Assembly (NCBI GenBank): GCA_030142905.1 | Contig: JASJOG010000061.1 | Location: 1,116,001 to 1,180,000, forward strand | DNA: 64,000 bases | Reading direction: 5' to 3' | DNA from: Heliopora coerulea | Lineage: Eukaryota; Cnidaria; Anthozoa; Scleralcyonacea; Helioporidae | In this document: positions 1-11,097 of the stretch, one piece after another | Position numbering within the stretch: the first letter of the stretch is position 1 | Layout of the letters: the number at the start of each line of letters is the position of its first letter | Notes under the pieces: model-generated | What the model was told of the DNA's origin: nothing | Seen by the model: only the letters and a program-made list of their open reading frames with translations | Database searches by the model: none | Program-made: the position numbers and the translations under genes

Positions 1-384
1 TAACATCTCTGATCTTATTTAAGGAGGTTAACTACAGTTTTGCGTAGTTGGATACTGTTGATACAAATGCTATATTAAGAAGGGTTAACACAATCTTCTG
101 GTAAACAATCTTCATGTATTTTTAGGTTTTTTTAATGAATTCCGTGGTGTTATGGCAACGATAAGACAGCTTCTGATATGCTTATTATATGCATAAAACT
201 GACATCAATTCAACACCTTAAACTCCATGTATTACAAAAATATTAAAATATCTACAATGAAATATTTTTCTTGATATCCAAAATTTTGATCACATTAATT
301 GTCTTATTTCGACGTTAAAATTTTCCTTTAGAGCAAAATATTACGAAGATTTTTCATGGAAGATTAGGTCGAATTCGCCTTAAG

Positions 385-575
385 GCCCGCTTTAGACGGT
401 GTACTTTTCATGCACCAAACCACCAATTAAGCACGGCAGAGGCACGGCGTCTAAATCAGTTAGGTTCGGCAAGCTTTTATTTGGTTTGACAGAGTTCGGC
501 AGGCCTTGTCACATAATGCGACACAAGAACGACATCGTTTTACAAGCCGTACTTTTCATGCGCCTAATCTAATGC
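385..575. repeat. Short MITE-like repeat with terminal direct repeats
   Basis: The 13-mer GTACTTTTCATGC occurs at 401-413 and again at 549-561, each in a similar GC-richer context, so the block is bounded by direct repeats of about 30 bp. It resembles an abundant anthozoan short interspersed repeat, but that is recollection and was not checked. No ORF lies inside. Flanks 1-384 and 576-1900 hold no gene I can support. The only notable site there is a perfect CRE-type octamer TGACGTCA at 924-931, of unknown significance. Confidence 0.4.
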
Positions 576-1904
576 ATAATTTATTAACCATATTCTGGGC
601 GGGGTAGGTAAAACTACCTGCCCTTGAGAAGTTTTTTAAAGATTTTCCCAACGCCATCGAGCTTGTGGCTGGTGTTCCGTGACTTTTAATATTTTTTTAT
701 GAGAAAGATTTCCTGAAAGCTTCGGTTGGTATCTACAATTCTGCTGTGAAATATAGACCATAGCTCGAAATTGCCACTACCAAATTTCCCAGTCTAAAAA
801 ATGAAATTTGGAAAAAATCTCAGTTTCCATAAAAAACTAATCGCTAATGATGTTGACTTGAAACTTTAACCATTTGTTAACCACTCCACTTAGATTTGTT
901 TGACGTGAAACAAATTACATCGATGACGTCATGGCGTTATTATGACGTTATTTCTGTTTTTATCCGAATTTTTCAATACCTGTTAGGTTTTTTTCAATTA
1001 TCTCACGTTCGCATGATGCATAGTGGTCAATTTTTGGCACTGGAATAGCTATAGGTCCCAAAAAAGTGCCTTGAAAATTTCAAGGTGTTTCCTTAATCAG
1101 AACTTGAGATATTCACTTCCGTTTTCTTTGGCCGATATTCAAATTTTTCAGTTTTTCAATAGCATTCGTTACTGAAACTGTAACTTTATATACCTGGTAC
1201 AGCTGTTGGCAGAAGGATGGCTTATGGTAAATTAAATATTTAAGTTAGTTATACTAAAAAGATCAAGATCAATCTAGGAATGTTTTTAAGCCTAGGATGT
1301 CAGGAGAAAAATAACAAGCAATACTGCAGGAATTACCAAATAGTATCTACGAGGAAGAGGTTTTAAGGAAGTAACCGTCATTAGAATTATTTTTCGGGCA
1401 AGCGTTATGGAAATATTAAAGTTAAGGTAGTTTAACTGTTGTCTCTTCAAATTTAACCAACTTGAAATATACTCCTTTCCCATATATTCCTCTTAAGACT
1501 GCTATTATACAGTTCCTACTGGGTTAACCTGTCGAGAAATTGAAAACTAGTAACGATCTGATTTTGTCAATTATATATGTAAATGTATAGCTGACCTAAT
1601 GGCATTTACTAAAGCACGGTTTACTGCCAATGATTCAGTTGTGAAAAATTCTTTAGAATATTAATGATAAGTAATTTCCGTCCGCTCAGATTTGCTTGGC
1701 TATTATTTATCATCCAACTTTTTCACAACACCATCTCGACTTGTCTGCAGCATTAATTATTCTAAGAGCGAGCTAACTATCACGAATCGTGATATAATGC
1801 AAAGTACTACTCTTCTTAGGACTGCAAACAAGTTACCAATTTTAAGGAATATAGGGTCATCACTGAAAGTTTTGGACGAGATATCGAAATTAACCCATTA
1901 AAAG

Positions 1905-1985
1905 GCTAGGGTGCACCGGATAACACCAAACAATCTTACGTGTCAAAGGGACAAGCCCTGTCCCTTGGCGAGTTAAAGGCTGATT
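1905..1985 (+). repeat. Dispersed short motif, copy 1
   Basis: This carries a loose motif of the form TAA-CCA-AC-AT-TTAC (here AACACCAAACAATCTTAC) followed by a G/A-rich stretch and a GTTAA box. Related blocks occur at about 9855-9900, 12040-12090 (reverse strand) and 54600-54665. It abuts the BEL/Pao remnant but is not obviously part of it. No coding potential. Confidence 0.35.
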
Positions 1986-1991
1986 GTCGTG

Positions 1992-2334
1992 TTAATATAT
2001 GTGAATTTGTTAACATATGTAAATATTCTGCCGCCGAATATATAAATAGATAATATTGCTGGGGCTCGAGGGTAAGACTATTTGTTCTTGACTGAAATAG
2101 AGCTCAACGAACACGCACAACGGACTTTTTACCGGTATTATCTCGGTCCTTGAAACGAACAAGCCTGCAAAGGGCCTAGGAGGAGCACGAAGAGAACGCT
2201 AAACTACAACGTCAAGACAAATGCCGATGGAGGCTTCGCTCCCACTCGAGGGACGCGACTGTAAAAAGTCCGTTTAACATTCTAGTCAACTGTCTGGATT
2301 GGAACGAGCTTGCAGTTTTCAAGGAAGAAACAAA
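1992..2334 (+). other. Untranslated leader or LTR remnant upstream of BEL/Pao gag
   Basis: The block starts with AT-rich sequence containing ATATATAAATAG (TATA-like, about 2039-2050) and leads to the ATG at 2335 of the gag remnant. That fits a BEL/Pao LTR plus leader. No matching 3' LTR lies in the window and I could not define a primer-binding site, so the LTR call is inference. Confidence 0.3.
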
Positions 2335-4547
2335 ATGAGTCGGGAGTCAGAAAATATAGTTGAAAAACAAGAATTCAGCTAGGGGCTGAAGGCGGCAGAA
2401 TCACCGAGACGTGAAGAGCCAAGACAGCTTTCCTTAACCCAAGGTGGCTATCATTTTACGTTGGAGAATAAACTCTCCTCGTCTGAAAGAAAATCAAATG
2501 CCCTTCGAAGAACAATCAATCATGTCTATGCTAAAACTGTAGATAGGTCGAAATAAGAGATAGCATTAACAACGCTGAAAGACGTTAAAGTCGGATATGA
2601 GTCCACAGTCCACGACTTGGAGAGTCTATTCATGGAAGACAGATGGGGAGACTTTAAAGAGACAGCAGATAGTGTGCGACGGAGATGTAAAACTTTAATT
2701 GATCTCGCCCTAAGTGCGATTCTGATGGCGATGAATAAATTGGATAAAACGTGGTTACGGCTGAAAGGACAAAACATTCCTTTATTCTGACGTTCGCAAT
2801 CTAACGAGTCATGATCATGCAACACTGGTACAAGTTTTGCCGGAGCTAAAGCCTTCACGGAACTCGCTGCGGCGAAAGAACAAGCTGAATTCGACTTGTT
2901 GATCGCAAAGAAAGAGTTAGAAAGGAATGTGAAGTCAAAGACGAACTAAGGAGTTCAACCGAAAAGACGAAGCACGATCACGACATAGCTGTCCTCAAGG
3001 CGAAGAAATTGGCAGCCGTAGCTAACGCCAAACTAGGTGGAACCGAACAAGCAGTCGGAGTTGAAGACCTTGCTATGACGTCACCCCTGAATATTAAGCA
3101 TGAAGACTCTAATAAAAGAACTCGGACGTGGTTAGGTGATCAACAGCAAGTCATCACCGATAAGATGAATGAGGAGTTGAAACGGTTACAAGAACAAGCG
3201 ACTCCAGACCGTAAAAAGTTTCTAATTGGTAATACCACTACGCATCACCGAAGCTCGGCCTTCTACGAAGGGGCTACAGGGCCTCACGACCAATATCGAC
3301 GACACAAACCTACGAACGTACAGCATTGCTTCAATGCAATCGTCGCCACAAACGAACGGTTGATGGAGAGCCTGCAAGGCACAGTCTATCGAAATGCCAT
3401 CCAGATTTGTTTACCGGAGATATAACAATGTTCCAGCCCTGGAAAAGTGCATTTAAAACGATAGTTCGCGACGTCGACATCTCTCCGGACTAAGAAATAA
3501 ATTACTTGTATAAGTATACCTCTGGAGAACCACGAAGATTGGTCGACAACTTTCGAAAACGCCAACGTCGGGATCCATCAAGACTACTAAAAAATGTGTG
3601 GACGGAACTGGAGGGACGTTTCGGCAATATGGCGGCAATAACCTGCGCATTATTGGAACAGCTGGATGAAAAAGCCAAATTTGAAGAGAAGGTTAAGGGA
3701 AAACTCCAAGAGTTTTCAGACCTTTGTTCAGGCGTGGTTACCAACTTGGCCAACTTCCGGGTCTCGCCTGTCTAAACTATCCAAATGCTATCCGGCCAAT
3801 AGCACAGAAACTTCCTGCGTCATCATGTCGTAAGTGGGAAAAGACGGTCGAAAATTTCGCGTTGGTAAACCACGATACTTATTCGTAGTTTTATATCTTC
3901 GCTACAATGATTGAGAAACAGGTAAGACTCAAGAGTCACCCAAATATTGCAATTAGAGAGGTACAAAACAAGAGATCCCTACGCAGAGGGTATTCCCAAG
4001 AAAGATTAGTCTTGAAGGGAAAATGGAGTCCGAAAAGAGAAGTCATTGTCTGTTCCACGATTGCTATGGTCACAAGTTAACGGAATCTAGGGCGTTCGCG
4101 CGGAAAACAGTGGAAGACAAAATAGAGAGGATAAGAAAGGCAAAACTGTGCTTTCGATGTCTATTAGATAAACATATCGCCAAAGATTGCAAGGCAGATA
4201 TTAAATGCACCGAATGCGGTAGTGACCGGCACTCTAGTTTGTTACACCGGAAGAAGAGAGAAAACGGTGAGAAATCTTGTAACAAGCCAGGTAGCGAATT
4301 TCAATCAACCTGCACGGAAGTATGCAAAGCACGTAACGGAGGACTATCCTGCAGCAAGATTGTTTTAATGGACATCTTCATTCAAAAAAGGATTGAAAAC
4401 ATCCAGAGAGTGTATGCGTTAACTGACGAGCAAAGTAACGCATCTATGATCAGCCCAGCGTTAGCGGACAAGTTGGGAGTAAAAGGAAAGAAGAAAAGGT
4501 ACCATCATCGCATAACCATCAAAATAAGAATCATGTGCCATCTGTGA
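2335..4547 (+). pseudogene. Decayed BEL/Pao retrotransposon gag-protease region
   Basis: Gag-like coding starts at the ATG at 2335 and is broken by in-frame stops (about 2380 and 2554) and frameshifts. Open pieces remain at 3009-3425, 3506-3775 and 4023-4547. The 3506-3775 piece is rich in Lys/Glu and resembles the end of a BEL/Pao gag domain. The 4023-4547 piece has a CCHC zinc knuckle, CFRCLLDKHIAKDC (nt 4149-4190), then a second Cys/His cluster (CTECGSDRH). It ends in a weak retropepsin-like stretch whose expected Asp motif appears as TDEQSNAS. Reverse transcriptase and integrase are absent because unrelated sequence follows. The family call rests on the knuckle-protease order. The element is dead. 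Confidence 0.6.
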
Positions 4548-4630
4548 TTATCGTCAAAATAAGATTGAAAACAACCTGGACGAGTCCAGTTAAATTTTTG
4601 TGGTTTTTCTTCTTTCCCGTCAATTTTGGG
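4513..4630. repeat. Ankyrin-locus duplicon D1, left block
   Basis: This block aligns with 28195-28316: both contain ATAACCATCAAAATAAGAA and AGTCCAG-TAAATTT, and both end in AATTTT-GGTCGA-type sequence. In D1 the LINE (from about 4631) and the hAT remnant (to about 6384) separate it from the right block at 6385. In D2 only about 160 bp intervene. This shows D1 was interrupted by insertions after, or independently of, the duplication. Confidence 0.6.
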
Positions 4631-5527
4631 TCGAAAGATTGGCAAGAAAACCAAGTCGCTTCTAATTGGGTCAAAATCCGCCATAAAGAAAGCTGGAAAG
4701 CTTGAAGTTCGACTTAGTGATGAGACTGTAGAACAAGTTGATTCATTCGATTATCTAGGTCTTCGTGTTAGTAACTGTTTGTCGTGGGAATCACATATTA
4801 CGATAATATGTCGAAGGACACATTTAAGACTTAGTTTATTAAATAGGATCTCTGCATTTCTTCCCAAGCCTGTTTTATGTAGGATCTACAAGCAAACCAT
4901 TTTACCAATTTTAGATTATTGTTCAATCGTGTGGCATGACTGTGGCTCGACTTTAACAAGACAAGCTGAACTGGTTCAAAATCGAGCGATGAGAATTATT
5001 TTGAAAGAAGGAAAGAAAAAGTGTACTCAGGAAATGCGCAATGTTTTAAATCTCTTAACTTTGTTTAATAGGAGAAGATTTTTTAGATATGTACTAATTT
5101 TTAAAATTTTAAATAATTTAAATTGTCCTGAACAATTATTAGATGTTTTTAAATTCCGTAGTAGTGTGAGAAACAGAGAACTCAGAGATGAAACGTTATT
5201 AGATTTACCAAAAGTTAAAACTAAGATGGGGCAAACAATGTTTGCGTACTCCGGTGCAAAGGACTGGAATTCTCTGCCTAGATATATCAGAAAAATGACT
5301 TCTTTTACAAGTTTTAAACGTTCTATTTATACGTATCTTTTAGACAGTGATAAAGATTCCCATATTTGTAGTTTATAGATTAATTTAGATTATTTTTATC
5401 AATATTTTTCAATATTGTTACATAGTTAGTTTATGTTTTATTACCACTGTTCTCCCGTTAATACCAGCTTTTATGCTGATGGGATTTTTTTAACAGTATA
5501 AATAAAGAATTTATTATTATTATTATT
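4631..5527 (+). mobile_element. 5'-truncated LINE (non-LTR retrotransposon) 3' end
   Basis: The ORF 4626-5378 (about 250 residues) matches the C-terminal part of a LINE reverse transcriptase of the Jockey/CR1/L2 type. It has a FDYLGLRVSNCLSWESHI stretch (thumb region), then YKQTILPILDYCSIVW, a common LINE signature just after the palm, and a basic tail ending at the TAG at 5376. The catalytic palm with its DD motif is missing, as expected for 5' truncation. The 3' UTR carries AATAAAG near 5500 and ends in a short (ATT)n tail at 5508-5527, a normal LINE terminus. The ORF is uninterrupted, so the insertion is probably fairly young. Confidence 0.75.
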
Positions 5528-6384
5528 AGGCTACTGGCTGAGAAACTACCCTAAGCATCTGTAATTGATTTAGCTAGTCGTCTCCTCACGTGACAGGTTG
5601 TAGTTACTTGTCAGCTGTTGAATTATTTCCCACTAAATTATGAAAGTTTTTAAGGCGTGTTGCCCCCACCTGTTCGTTCTGTCTCCTGGTTACAATTCTT
5701 ACCCTTTGAGTCAAGGATGTACTGGCCCGACCCATTGGAAGTCAACAAAACGCGTTTGTTAGAAGATCTATGCGTTTGAATTTTTGAGCTTGCATTCAGA
5801 TACACGAACTTTTCTGTCAAATACAAGGCTGATTGATTCGACTAATCTTTCATTCGCATTTTCATTTTCCAAATTATTAAATTATCAAGGGTATGTAATT
5901 CCGGTCACTCTGGAGAAACCCTTTATCGGGACCCTTAGTCCCTCCATCGGGGAATTCCTGGCGCCAGCCCTGCGCAAAGCAGCTGTTGAAATATATCATC
6001 GCCTGTTGGGGAGATGTTTGTCTCAATCTATCAGTGGCTTTTCAATTATTGTTCACAATTTCAGTGTCCATTGTATTTGTGAGAGGTCATTCGGAAAGGT
6101 AAAACTGATTTTGACTTACTACGGCTCGTCTATCGGACAAAGTCGGCGTAGTGCATTGGCTCAGTTAAGCATTGGGAGAGGAACATTGTTACTCCTAGTT
6201 TTTGAAAGTTTGTTTGAAAAATGCGCGATTTTAAAAGACAGAGTGATTAATTTTTAAGTACATATTCCATAAATTAACTATGTAATTTCATTGACAGTAT
6301 TTTGTAATTTTTAAGTTGGAAAGGGGTAAGGGGCGCCACAGGTAATGCTTGCCCCAGGGCACCATTAAGACTCATTACGCCTTT
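5528..6384 (+). mobile_element. hAT transposon remnant (C-terminal dimerisation region)
   Basis: ORF 5784-6257 is open for 157 residues. Its second half contains CERSFGKVKLI followed by SRRSALAQLSI, the usual layout of the hAT C-terminal dimerisation domain (CERSFSKLK..., then RL..LA.LSIE). The first half is not recognisable. Downstream, 6323-6384 is GC-rich and reads like the subterminal end of ZMYM-type hAT elements (GGGGCGCC, then TTGCCCCAGGGCACC). Homology to D2 resumes at about 6385, which places the right end there. No left TIR or target duplication was found. The transposase core is gone. Confidence 0.55.
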
Positions 6385-7203
6385 GCAGAAACGCTCTCTC
6401 GACTCGTGTTTTTGACATGAAATCAATAATTTTGCTGTGAATAATGAAAGTGAAATTAAAATGTCAGAGATATCTCAGCAAATGTCTTCATTACAGTCTC
6501 TATCTATGCGACATATGGGGTACTTTGTTGCTGTTTATTTACAGCATACGTTGATAAGTCGGACTTGCACTCACATGTGGGCTCGGAGTCTAATTACTGG
6601 ACTCGGATTTGGTGGACGTAAGGAGAACACTGCCGTAAAGCCCAGACTACCTCTCTTGCATCAACACATTAATTTATTCGTTTTATATTACTTAAAATAG
6701 TTAATGCAAAATACTTAATAAACTATAAAAGATCGAAATTGAAATATACAAAATATAAAATATCTTTGATGTATTAGAATAAATAACAATTAACACCAAT
6801 CACCTGCTGTTTCTACACCAATCAGATAATCAGCAACTGCGGTACGTGCATTTAATGATGCAAGATGAAGTGGAGTACGTCCAGCATTAGTTGTTGATGT
6901 GGAGTCACTACCTTCCCGGATGAGTAATTTTACCGTATCTAGATGACCATTGTAGCAGGCATAGTGAATAGGCATGTAACCATCCTTGTCTTTTGAGTTA
7001 ACGTCAGCACCACATTGGATTAAGTGGTCAGCAACTGAGGTATGTCCATTTAATGATGCCAAATGAAGTGGAGTATGACCGTAATTATTTGTTGATCTGA
7101 GGTCACTTCTTTTGCTGAGAAGTTTTACAGTATCTAGATGATCATGAATGCAGGCATAGTGAATAGGCAAGGAACCATGCATGTTTCTAGAGTTAAGTTC
7201 AAC
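6385..7203. repeat. Ankyrin-locus duplicon D1, right block
   Basis: This aligns with about 28480-29007. The shared part includes AAATCAATAATTTTGC, then the 3' flank and the 3' coding end of the ankyrin ORF. D1 carries an extra block of about 200 bp, equal to two ankyrin repeats, that D2 lacks. Confidence 0.65.
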
Positions 7204-7401
7204 ACCACTTTGGATTAGATAATCAGATATTGAGAAATATCCTTTGTAGCAAGCATGATGTAAACCAGTTCCCGTTGGGAATTCTCCTCCCTGCTCTTTA
7301 ATGTCTGCGCCATTCTTAACTGCAGCTTTAACGCCATCCAAATCTCCTTTCTCTGCTGCAGCCCAAACAGACATTTTCCTATTCAAAACATAAGCATTCA
7401 A
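6790..7401 (-). CDS. Ankyrin-repeat protein, intact ORF
   Basis: The ORF is open for 203 residues and is built almost entirely of ankyrin repeats, so it should act as a protein-binding solenoid with an unknown partner. Six repeats can be counted. The first is a degenerate cap (WAAAEKGDLDGVK). Later ones alternate between an IHYAC-HLDTVKLL type and a TPLHLASLNGH type. Repeats 3/5 and 4/6 are nearly the same, so a two-repeat unit was duplicated. The second Met (nt 7374, MSVWAAAEKG) starts at the usual ankyrin cap and may be the true start. No signal peptide or membrane segment is visible. Reverse-strand AATAAA-type signals follow the stop. It could be a single-exon gene or a last exon; no splice sites were proven. 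A broken paralogue lies at 28780-29007. Confidence 0.65.
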   Translation of the reverse strand: MNAYVLNRKMSVWAAAEKGDLDGVKAAVKNGADIKEQGGEFPTGTGLHHACYKGYFSISDYLIQSGVELNSRNMHGSLPIHYACIHDHLDTVKLLSKRSDLRSTNNYGHTPLHLASLNGHTSVADHLIQCGADVNSKDKDGYMPIHYACYNGHLDTVKLLIREGSDSTSTTNAGRTPLHLASLNARTAVADYLIGVETAGDWC

Positions 7402-7917
7402 ATTTAAAAAAAGATTGAGACCCCATCTCTGCTGTCCTTATCCCCCTCAATTAAATAAGGATCCATGGGAACAGAGTCTCTGCATAGTCCCACCCCGAAT
7501 CGATCCGCCCGCGCGGTGAATCCGGTATTTTTCTCCATTCCTTTCAGCTTTATCTACGTCCGAAAATGTACGCTGTTTCAGTGTGGGAGACCCAATTTTT
7601 AATTTAACATCAATTATGAAAATAAGTATGATAATTTTAAATTATTCATGTTAATTGAAGCTTTCCGATATGAACTTTTACGATATGAACTTACACTGAG
7701 CATATGCCACAAGACAAAACATTTCCCATACAAGGTTCCCGATAGGTCGTCGTTTAATCAGAAAATACGTTTCGTTGCACATACTAAAATTTTATCTCTA
7801 CAATTTATAATTAACTCTGATTCGAATCCAAAGAGTTCTTATGCGTTACTCCAACAGTTTTCTTATTGTATAAATCTTTTTAGTAGAAACTTAGTCGAGT
7901 ACCATTGCAAATGCTGC
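7402..7917. other. No gene seen
   Basis: This is the region between the divergent ankyrin ORF and the Crypton-like fragment. It may hold the ankyrin promoter, but no convincing TATA or CpG block was seen. Short ORFs here have no recognisable features. Confidence 0.4.
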
Positions 7918-7949
7918 ACTCACTATCTATTCGTCGATAGATAGTGAGT
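7918..7949. repeat. Perfect 13-bp inverted repeat (hairpin)
   Basis: ACTCACTATCTAT at 7918-7930 is the exact reverse complement of 7937-7949, with a 6-nt spacer. The stem can extend by four more pairs (TGCT/AGCA) past a two-base bulge. It ends seven bases before the ATG at 7957. Confidence 0.75.
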
Positions 7950-7956
7950 AGCAAAA

Positions 7957-8163
7957 ATGGCTTCCCCTTCTAGGTTTTTTGAAGTTTCTGAAGACGAAGT
8001 AGAATGCTTACTTGAAAGTGCAATCCCAGAGAAGGCGGAAAATGTTCTTTGGAAAGTGTGTTCCTATAAAACAATTAGATTATTCGCTCTCGATTTCTAT
8101 GAGATGATAGATGATGAGGGCTTTGTCAACTATCACCTCAGAAATCTCAAGCTCCTAATCTAA
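7957..8163 (+). pseudogene. N-terminal fragment resembling Crypton/KIAA1958-like proteins
   Basis: The 68-residue ORF starts MASPSRFFEVSEDEVECLL and continues with an ESAIPEKAEN stretch. That matches the recalled N-terminus of Crypton-derived DUF3504 proteins of invertebrates (a RF..VSEEE...LL...IPEKT pattern). The tyrosine-recombinase domain is absent: the frame closes at 8163 and no R-H-R-Y region follows. It is best read as a decayed insertion. An independent small acidic protein cannot be excluded. The perfect hairpin just upstream may be an element end. Confidence 0.4.
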
Positions 8164-10560
8164 TTGTTAAATAGAAATTCCACGATGTAGCCATTTTACC
8201 GGGTTTAGTACGACTTTATATACCTCAAATAACTCACTGTCCATTATCGGCAACAGTCGTCAATGGTAAGATGTCATTGAGTTAACGTCTTTCTGGTGAT
8301 GTGATTCAACGTGCTACAGATACCCAAACAGGAGAACCAATGGAGACAACCTAAATTTTACATTGATTCACCCAATGTTCCCAAGGTCAGTTAAATTTAT
8401 TATTTTTTTTAACAACGAATATGCAAGTACAGTGAACATTGTGCTTCTCCTGGTCCATTTCATTGCCACATTCTCACATTACCAACGTATACGAAGTTAA
8501 CAATTTTAGTAACTACGATTAACCTGTATTAAATCCTTCATTTACATAAACAACGCTTCCTTATATTGCATTTGCCAAAACAGTATATTGATAAAAAAGA
8601 TAAATTCATAAAAATAAAAATAAAAAAAAGAGAGAAAAAAAAGTGAAAAAGAAATTCAAAAAAACAATAGACAGTCCTTATTCTAGTTCGTAAAGGGCAA
8701 ATAATGGATAAACAACGACAATAACGGATAAACTATGCACCCAGTACCTGTACTTTAGTAGACACCAGCGGTGGACTGCAAACTAAACCCCGATTTGGAG
8801 TGTTCATACCTGTATCTACACTTCCAAAATAAAAATTCATGTATACCCTAGTGGAATAAGTCTAAGAGTTTGATTTTCCCAGAAATAACGAATGAAATGA
8901 CAGGAGCAGGTTATTGTGGGCCAATTATGTGGTTTTTATGTGCATAGCTTTTATAAATTTTCCTCAGTATGTGTTGATGCACACTAGTCTGTTGGAACTG
9001 GGCAGCGGACTCAGTTAAAGCTTTAAACCATGTGTATTTTGATTAACGGAAGCGTTTTTAAAATAGTTTTTTTCTAACTACAGTAGTGTTATTGTATAAG
9101 AAGTGCTAGGTTGGACTTCAGTGATTCTGATCGAAGTTCTACTGTAAAAGTACGGTACCATATTGCAACTAATAACAACAAAATCGGAATATCTACAGTA
9201 CATGTGCTTATTGAATGGCTTTACTTCAAGTGGTAAGACTGAATGTCTTTTTTTGGAAAGGAATGGTCAAGGCAGTTAGGAACATTCGGTCTTCACGAGT
9301 TCTTGGATGCATTTGATAGAGATATCACATGCAATTAATTTAAACAAATGTGTGTACTGCTAGCAAAGCACCTATTTATTTAGCAAAACCTATCACATGA
9401 AGTTGAAAGAAGAAGTATACAGAAGAATATTTACCAGCTAAACTGGGAGCAAAATCAATATACATGTAATCATAAAAGATACAGTATGTGCACAAAATCA
9501 TTAAACAGCTGTTATTCTTGGAGCACCATCACTTCGTTATGGGCTTTGACTGCCATCTTAAATGTCAGTGCACCAATGGTGACCTGTATTGGAATATACC
9601 TGTAGTCCTGCTCTCTTCATTTTCAGATCTTAACTGTAACTATAAACTGCATCATTTTGCCACACGATGATAAAAACAGTTTAAGATCAAAATAAACAGA
9701 CAGCTTTTACCTTTGCTCGTGGCCAACACACCCAAGCCAGGGGTTGCACTGGACAGTGATATTTGCTCACTTTCTAGATACTCGATTGGTCTGATTTTTA
9801 AATATTCAATTGGGTTGGTTAAGTATTGATTAGCCCATTAATATTTTACTCTACCGTATCTAATGCCAAACAATTTTACATGGCACAGGGATGAGCCATA
9901 GATGGTCTTTGAGAATAGTATAACATTGGCAAGATTAAAATTCTCAAGGGCTGCTTTAAGGTTAAAGGAGTTTATTCCAGGAAGTTTAATTTTAGAGCCT
10001 GTTTTTTGATTAATAGTTTATTAAAGCATTCTAACAGTTCTGCACATACACGGGTATATGAATGCCATTAACTATCACCTAAATATGAAAATGTTGTATA
10101 CTGCCAAAGTCTTGAAGCAATATAAAGTGACTTCAAGAATATTTAATTTGGACCCCAGTACATGTTTACATTGACTACCTTACTTCTTCTAACCAATGTT
10201 ACAAGTCCATTGTTACTTTTAACTTCCAGCTAGTCCTGTCACATCAGAAACTAATATTGGACAGCAACAAGAAGAATATACAATCTGACTCTGATGTTTA
10301 AATGTTGGGTTAACTTATGAACTTTATAAAGATTTACTTTGAGCACATGTACAGTGCTCAAAGAATTTATAACTTTATTAAAGTCTGACTTGTATAGTTC
10401 AAATTTCAAATAAACAGTACCGAGCCAGTAACTGTTTACCGTTTATGATGGTCGTTTATACTACTTACTGTGTTGCTCATGTCATCTTACCACGTAGGAG
10501 TCAGAATAAAGCTATTCACACTAAGTTACAACTAGCAATAATAACAGTTATTGGAGTTAC
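8164..10560. other. Long stretch without a recognisable gene
   Basis: Only short, featureless ORFs are present. An A-rich stretch lies at about 8590-8670. A copy of the dispersed short motif (TAATGCCAAACAATTTTAC, about 9860-9880) lies within 9830-9920. GAGTTACA-type direct repeats occur just before 10570. Confidence 0.45.
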
Positions 10561-10567
10561 AATTGGA

Positions 10568-10881
10568 GTTACATTGGAGTAACAGCTAATGAATTCAAAC
10601 AAAGATACAGGAACCACTTGAAATCTTTCCAACACACCAAATATGCAAATGACACTGAACTGTCCAAGCATATCTGGGAGCTAAAGGAAAGCAATCGGAT
10701 GTTCAACATTAGCTGGTCGATCGTCAAACAAATCGCGGCATATAAGACGGGATCTAAACGATGCAATTTGTGCCTTGAAGAAAAGCTTCTATTGACGAAA
10801 AGAAAACATAATAACTTATTAAACAGACGAGCCGAACTTTTCTCAAGGTGTTGCCATGTAACAAAACACCTAATTAATTAA
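10568..10881 (+). pseudogene. Penelope-like element, GIY-YIG C-terminal fragment
   Basis: In frame from 10570 the translation reads YIGVTANEFKQRYRNH, then SFQHTKYANDTELSKHIWELK, and ends at the TAA at 10879. This is the YIG half and helical part of the GIY-YIG endonuclease domain that closes Penelope-like retroelement proteins; the TELSKHIW motif is highly typical. The GIY half and the whole reverse transcriptase are missing upstream, so this is a 5'-truncated copy, the usual outcome of target-primed insertion. A short untranslated stretch follows, then the hammerhead at 10926-10968 and TA repeats: the normal order ORF, ribozyme-bearing terminal region, microsatellite. Confidence 0.75.
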
Positions 10882-10925
10882 CTTCACAACCTATGTAAAT
10901 AAGAATAGTTGAACCGAATCTATCA

Positions 10926-10968
10926 GTTGCCTGATGATCGCGTACCGCGTGAAACTCTGAGTAGCGAC
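10926..10968 (+). ncRNA. Type I hammerhead ribozyme of a Penelope-like element
   Basis: Core box CTGATGA lies at 10931-10937 and GAA at 10951-10953. Stem I pairs GTTGC (10926-10930) with GCGAC (10964-10968), with one G-U pair. Stem II is CGCG/CGCG (10939-10942 with 10946-10949) around a TAC loop, with a U-U mismatch next to the core. Stem III is ACT/AGT (10954-10956 with 10960-10962) with loop CTG. The predicted cut is after A10963 (GUA triplet). All invariant core bases are present. Hammerheads in Penelope terminal regions are an established finding; activity of this copy is untested and the mismatch may weaken it. Confidence 0.65.
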
Positions 10969-10987
10969 AGCATTTTATTGTAAAATA

Positions 10988-10989
<2 letters not shown>

Positions 10990-11026
<37 letters not shown>

Positions 11027-11097
11027 CATACATAAGTACATATATATATATACATAAGTATATAAGTATATATATATATATATATATATAAGTATAC
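10990..11097. repeat. TA-rich microsatellite at Penelope 3' end
   Basis: Runs of (TA)n interrupted by CATA and AAGTA units follow directly on the hammerhead-bearing tail. Similar TA tracts flank the other Penelope-derived loci (24251-24281, 24464-24507, 24978-25010, 25120-25200, 46409-46460, 46784-46820, 47020-47092). Confidence 0.85.

Noticed and set aside
924..931. CRE octamer as a promoter element
   Set aside because: No gene or TATA box nearby; a single octamer is expected by chance at low rate.
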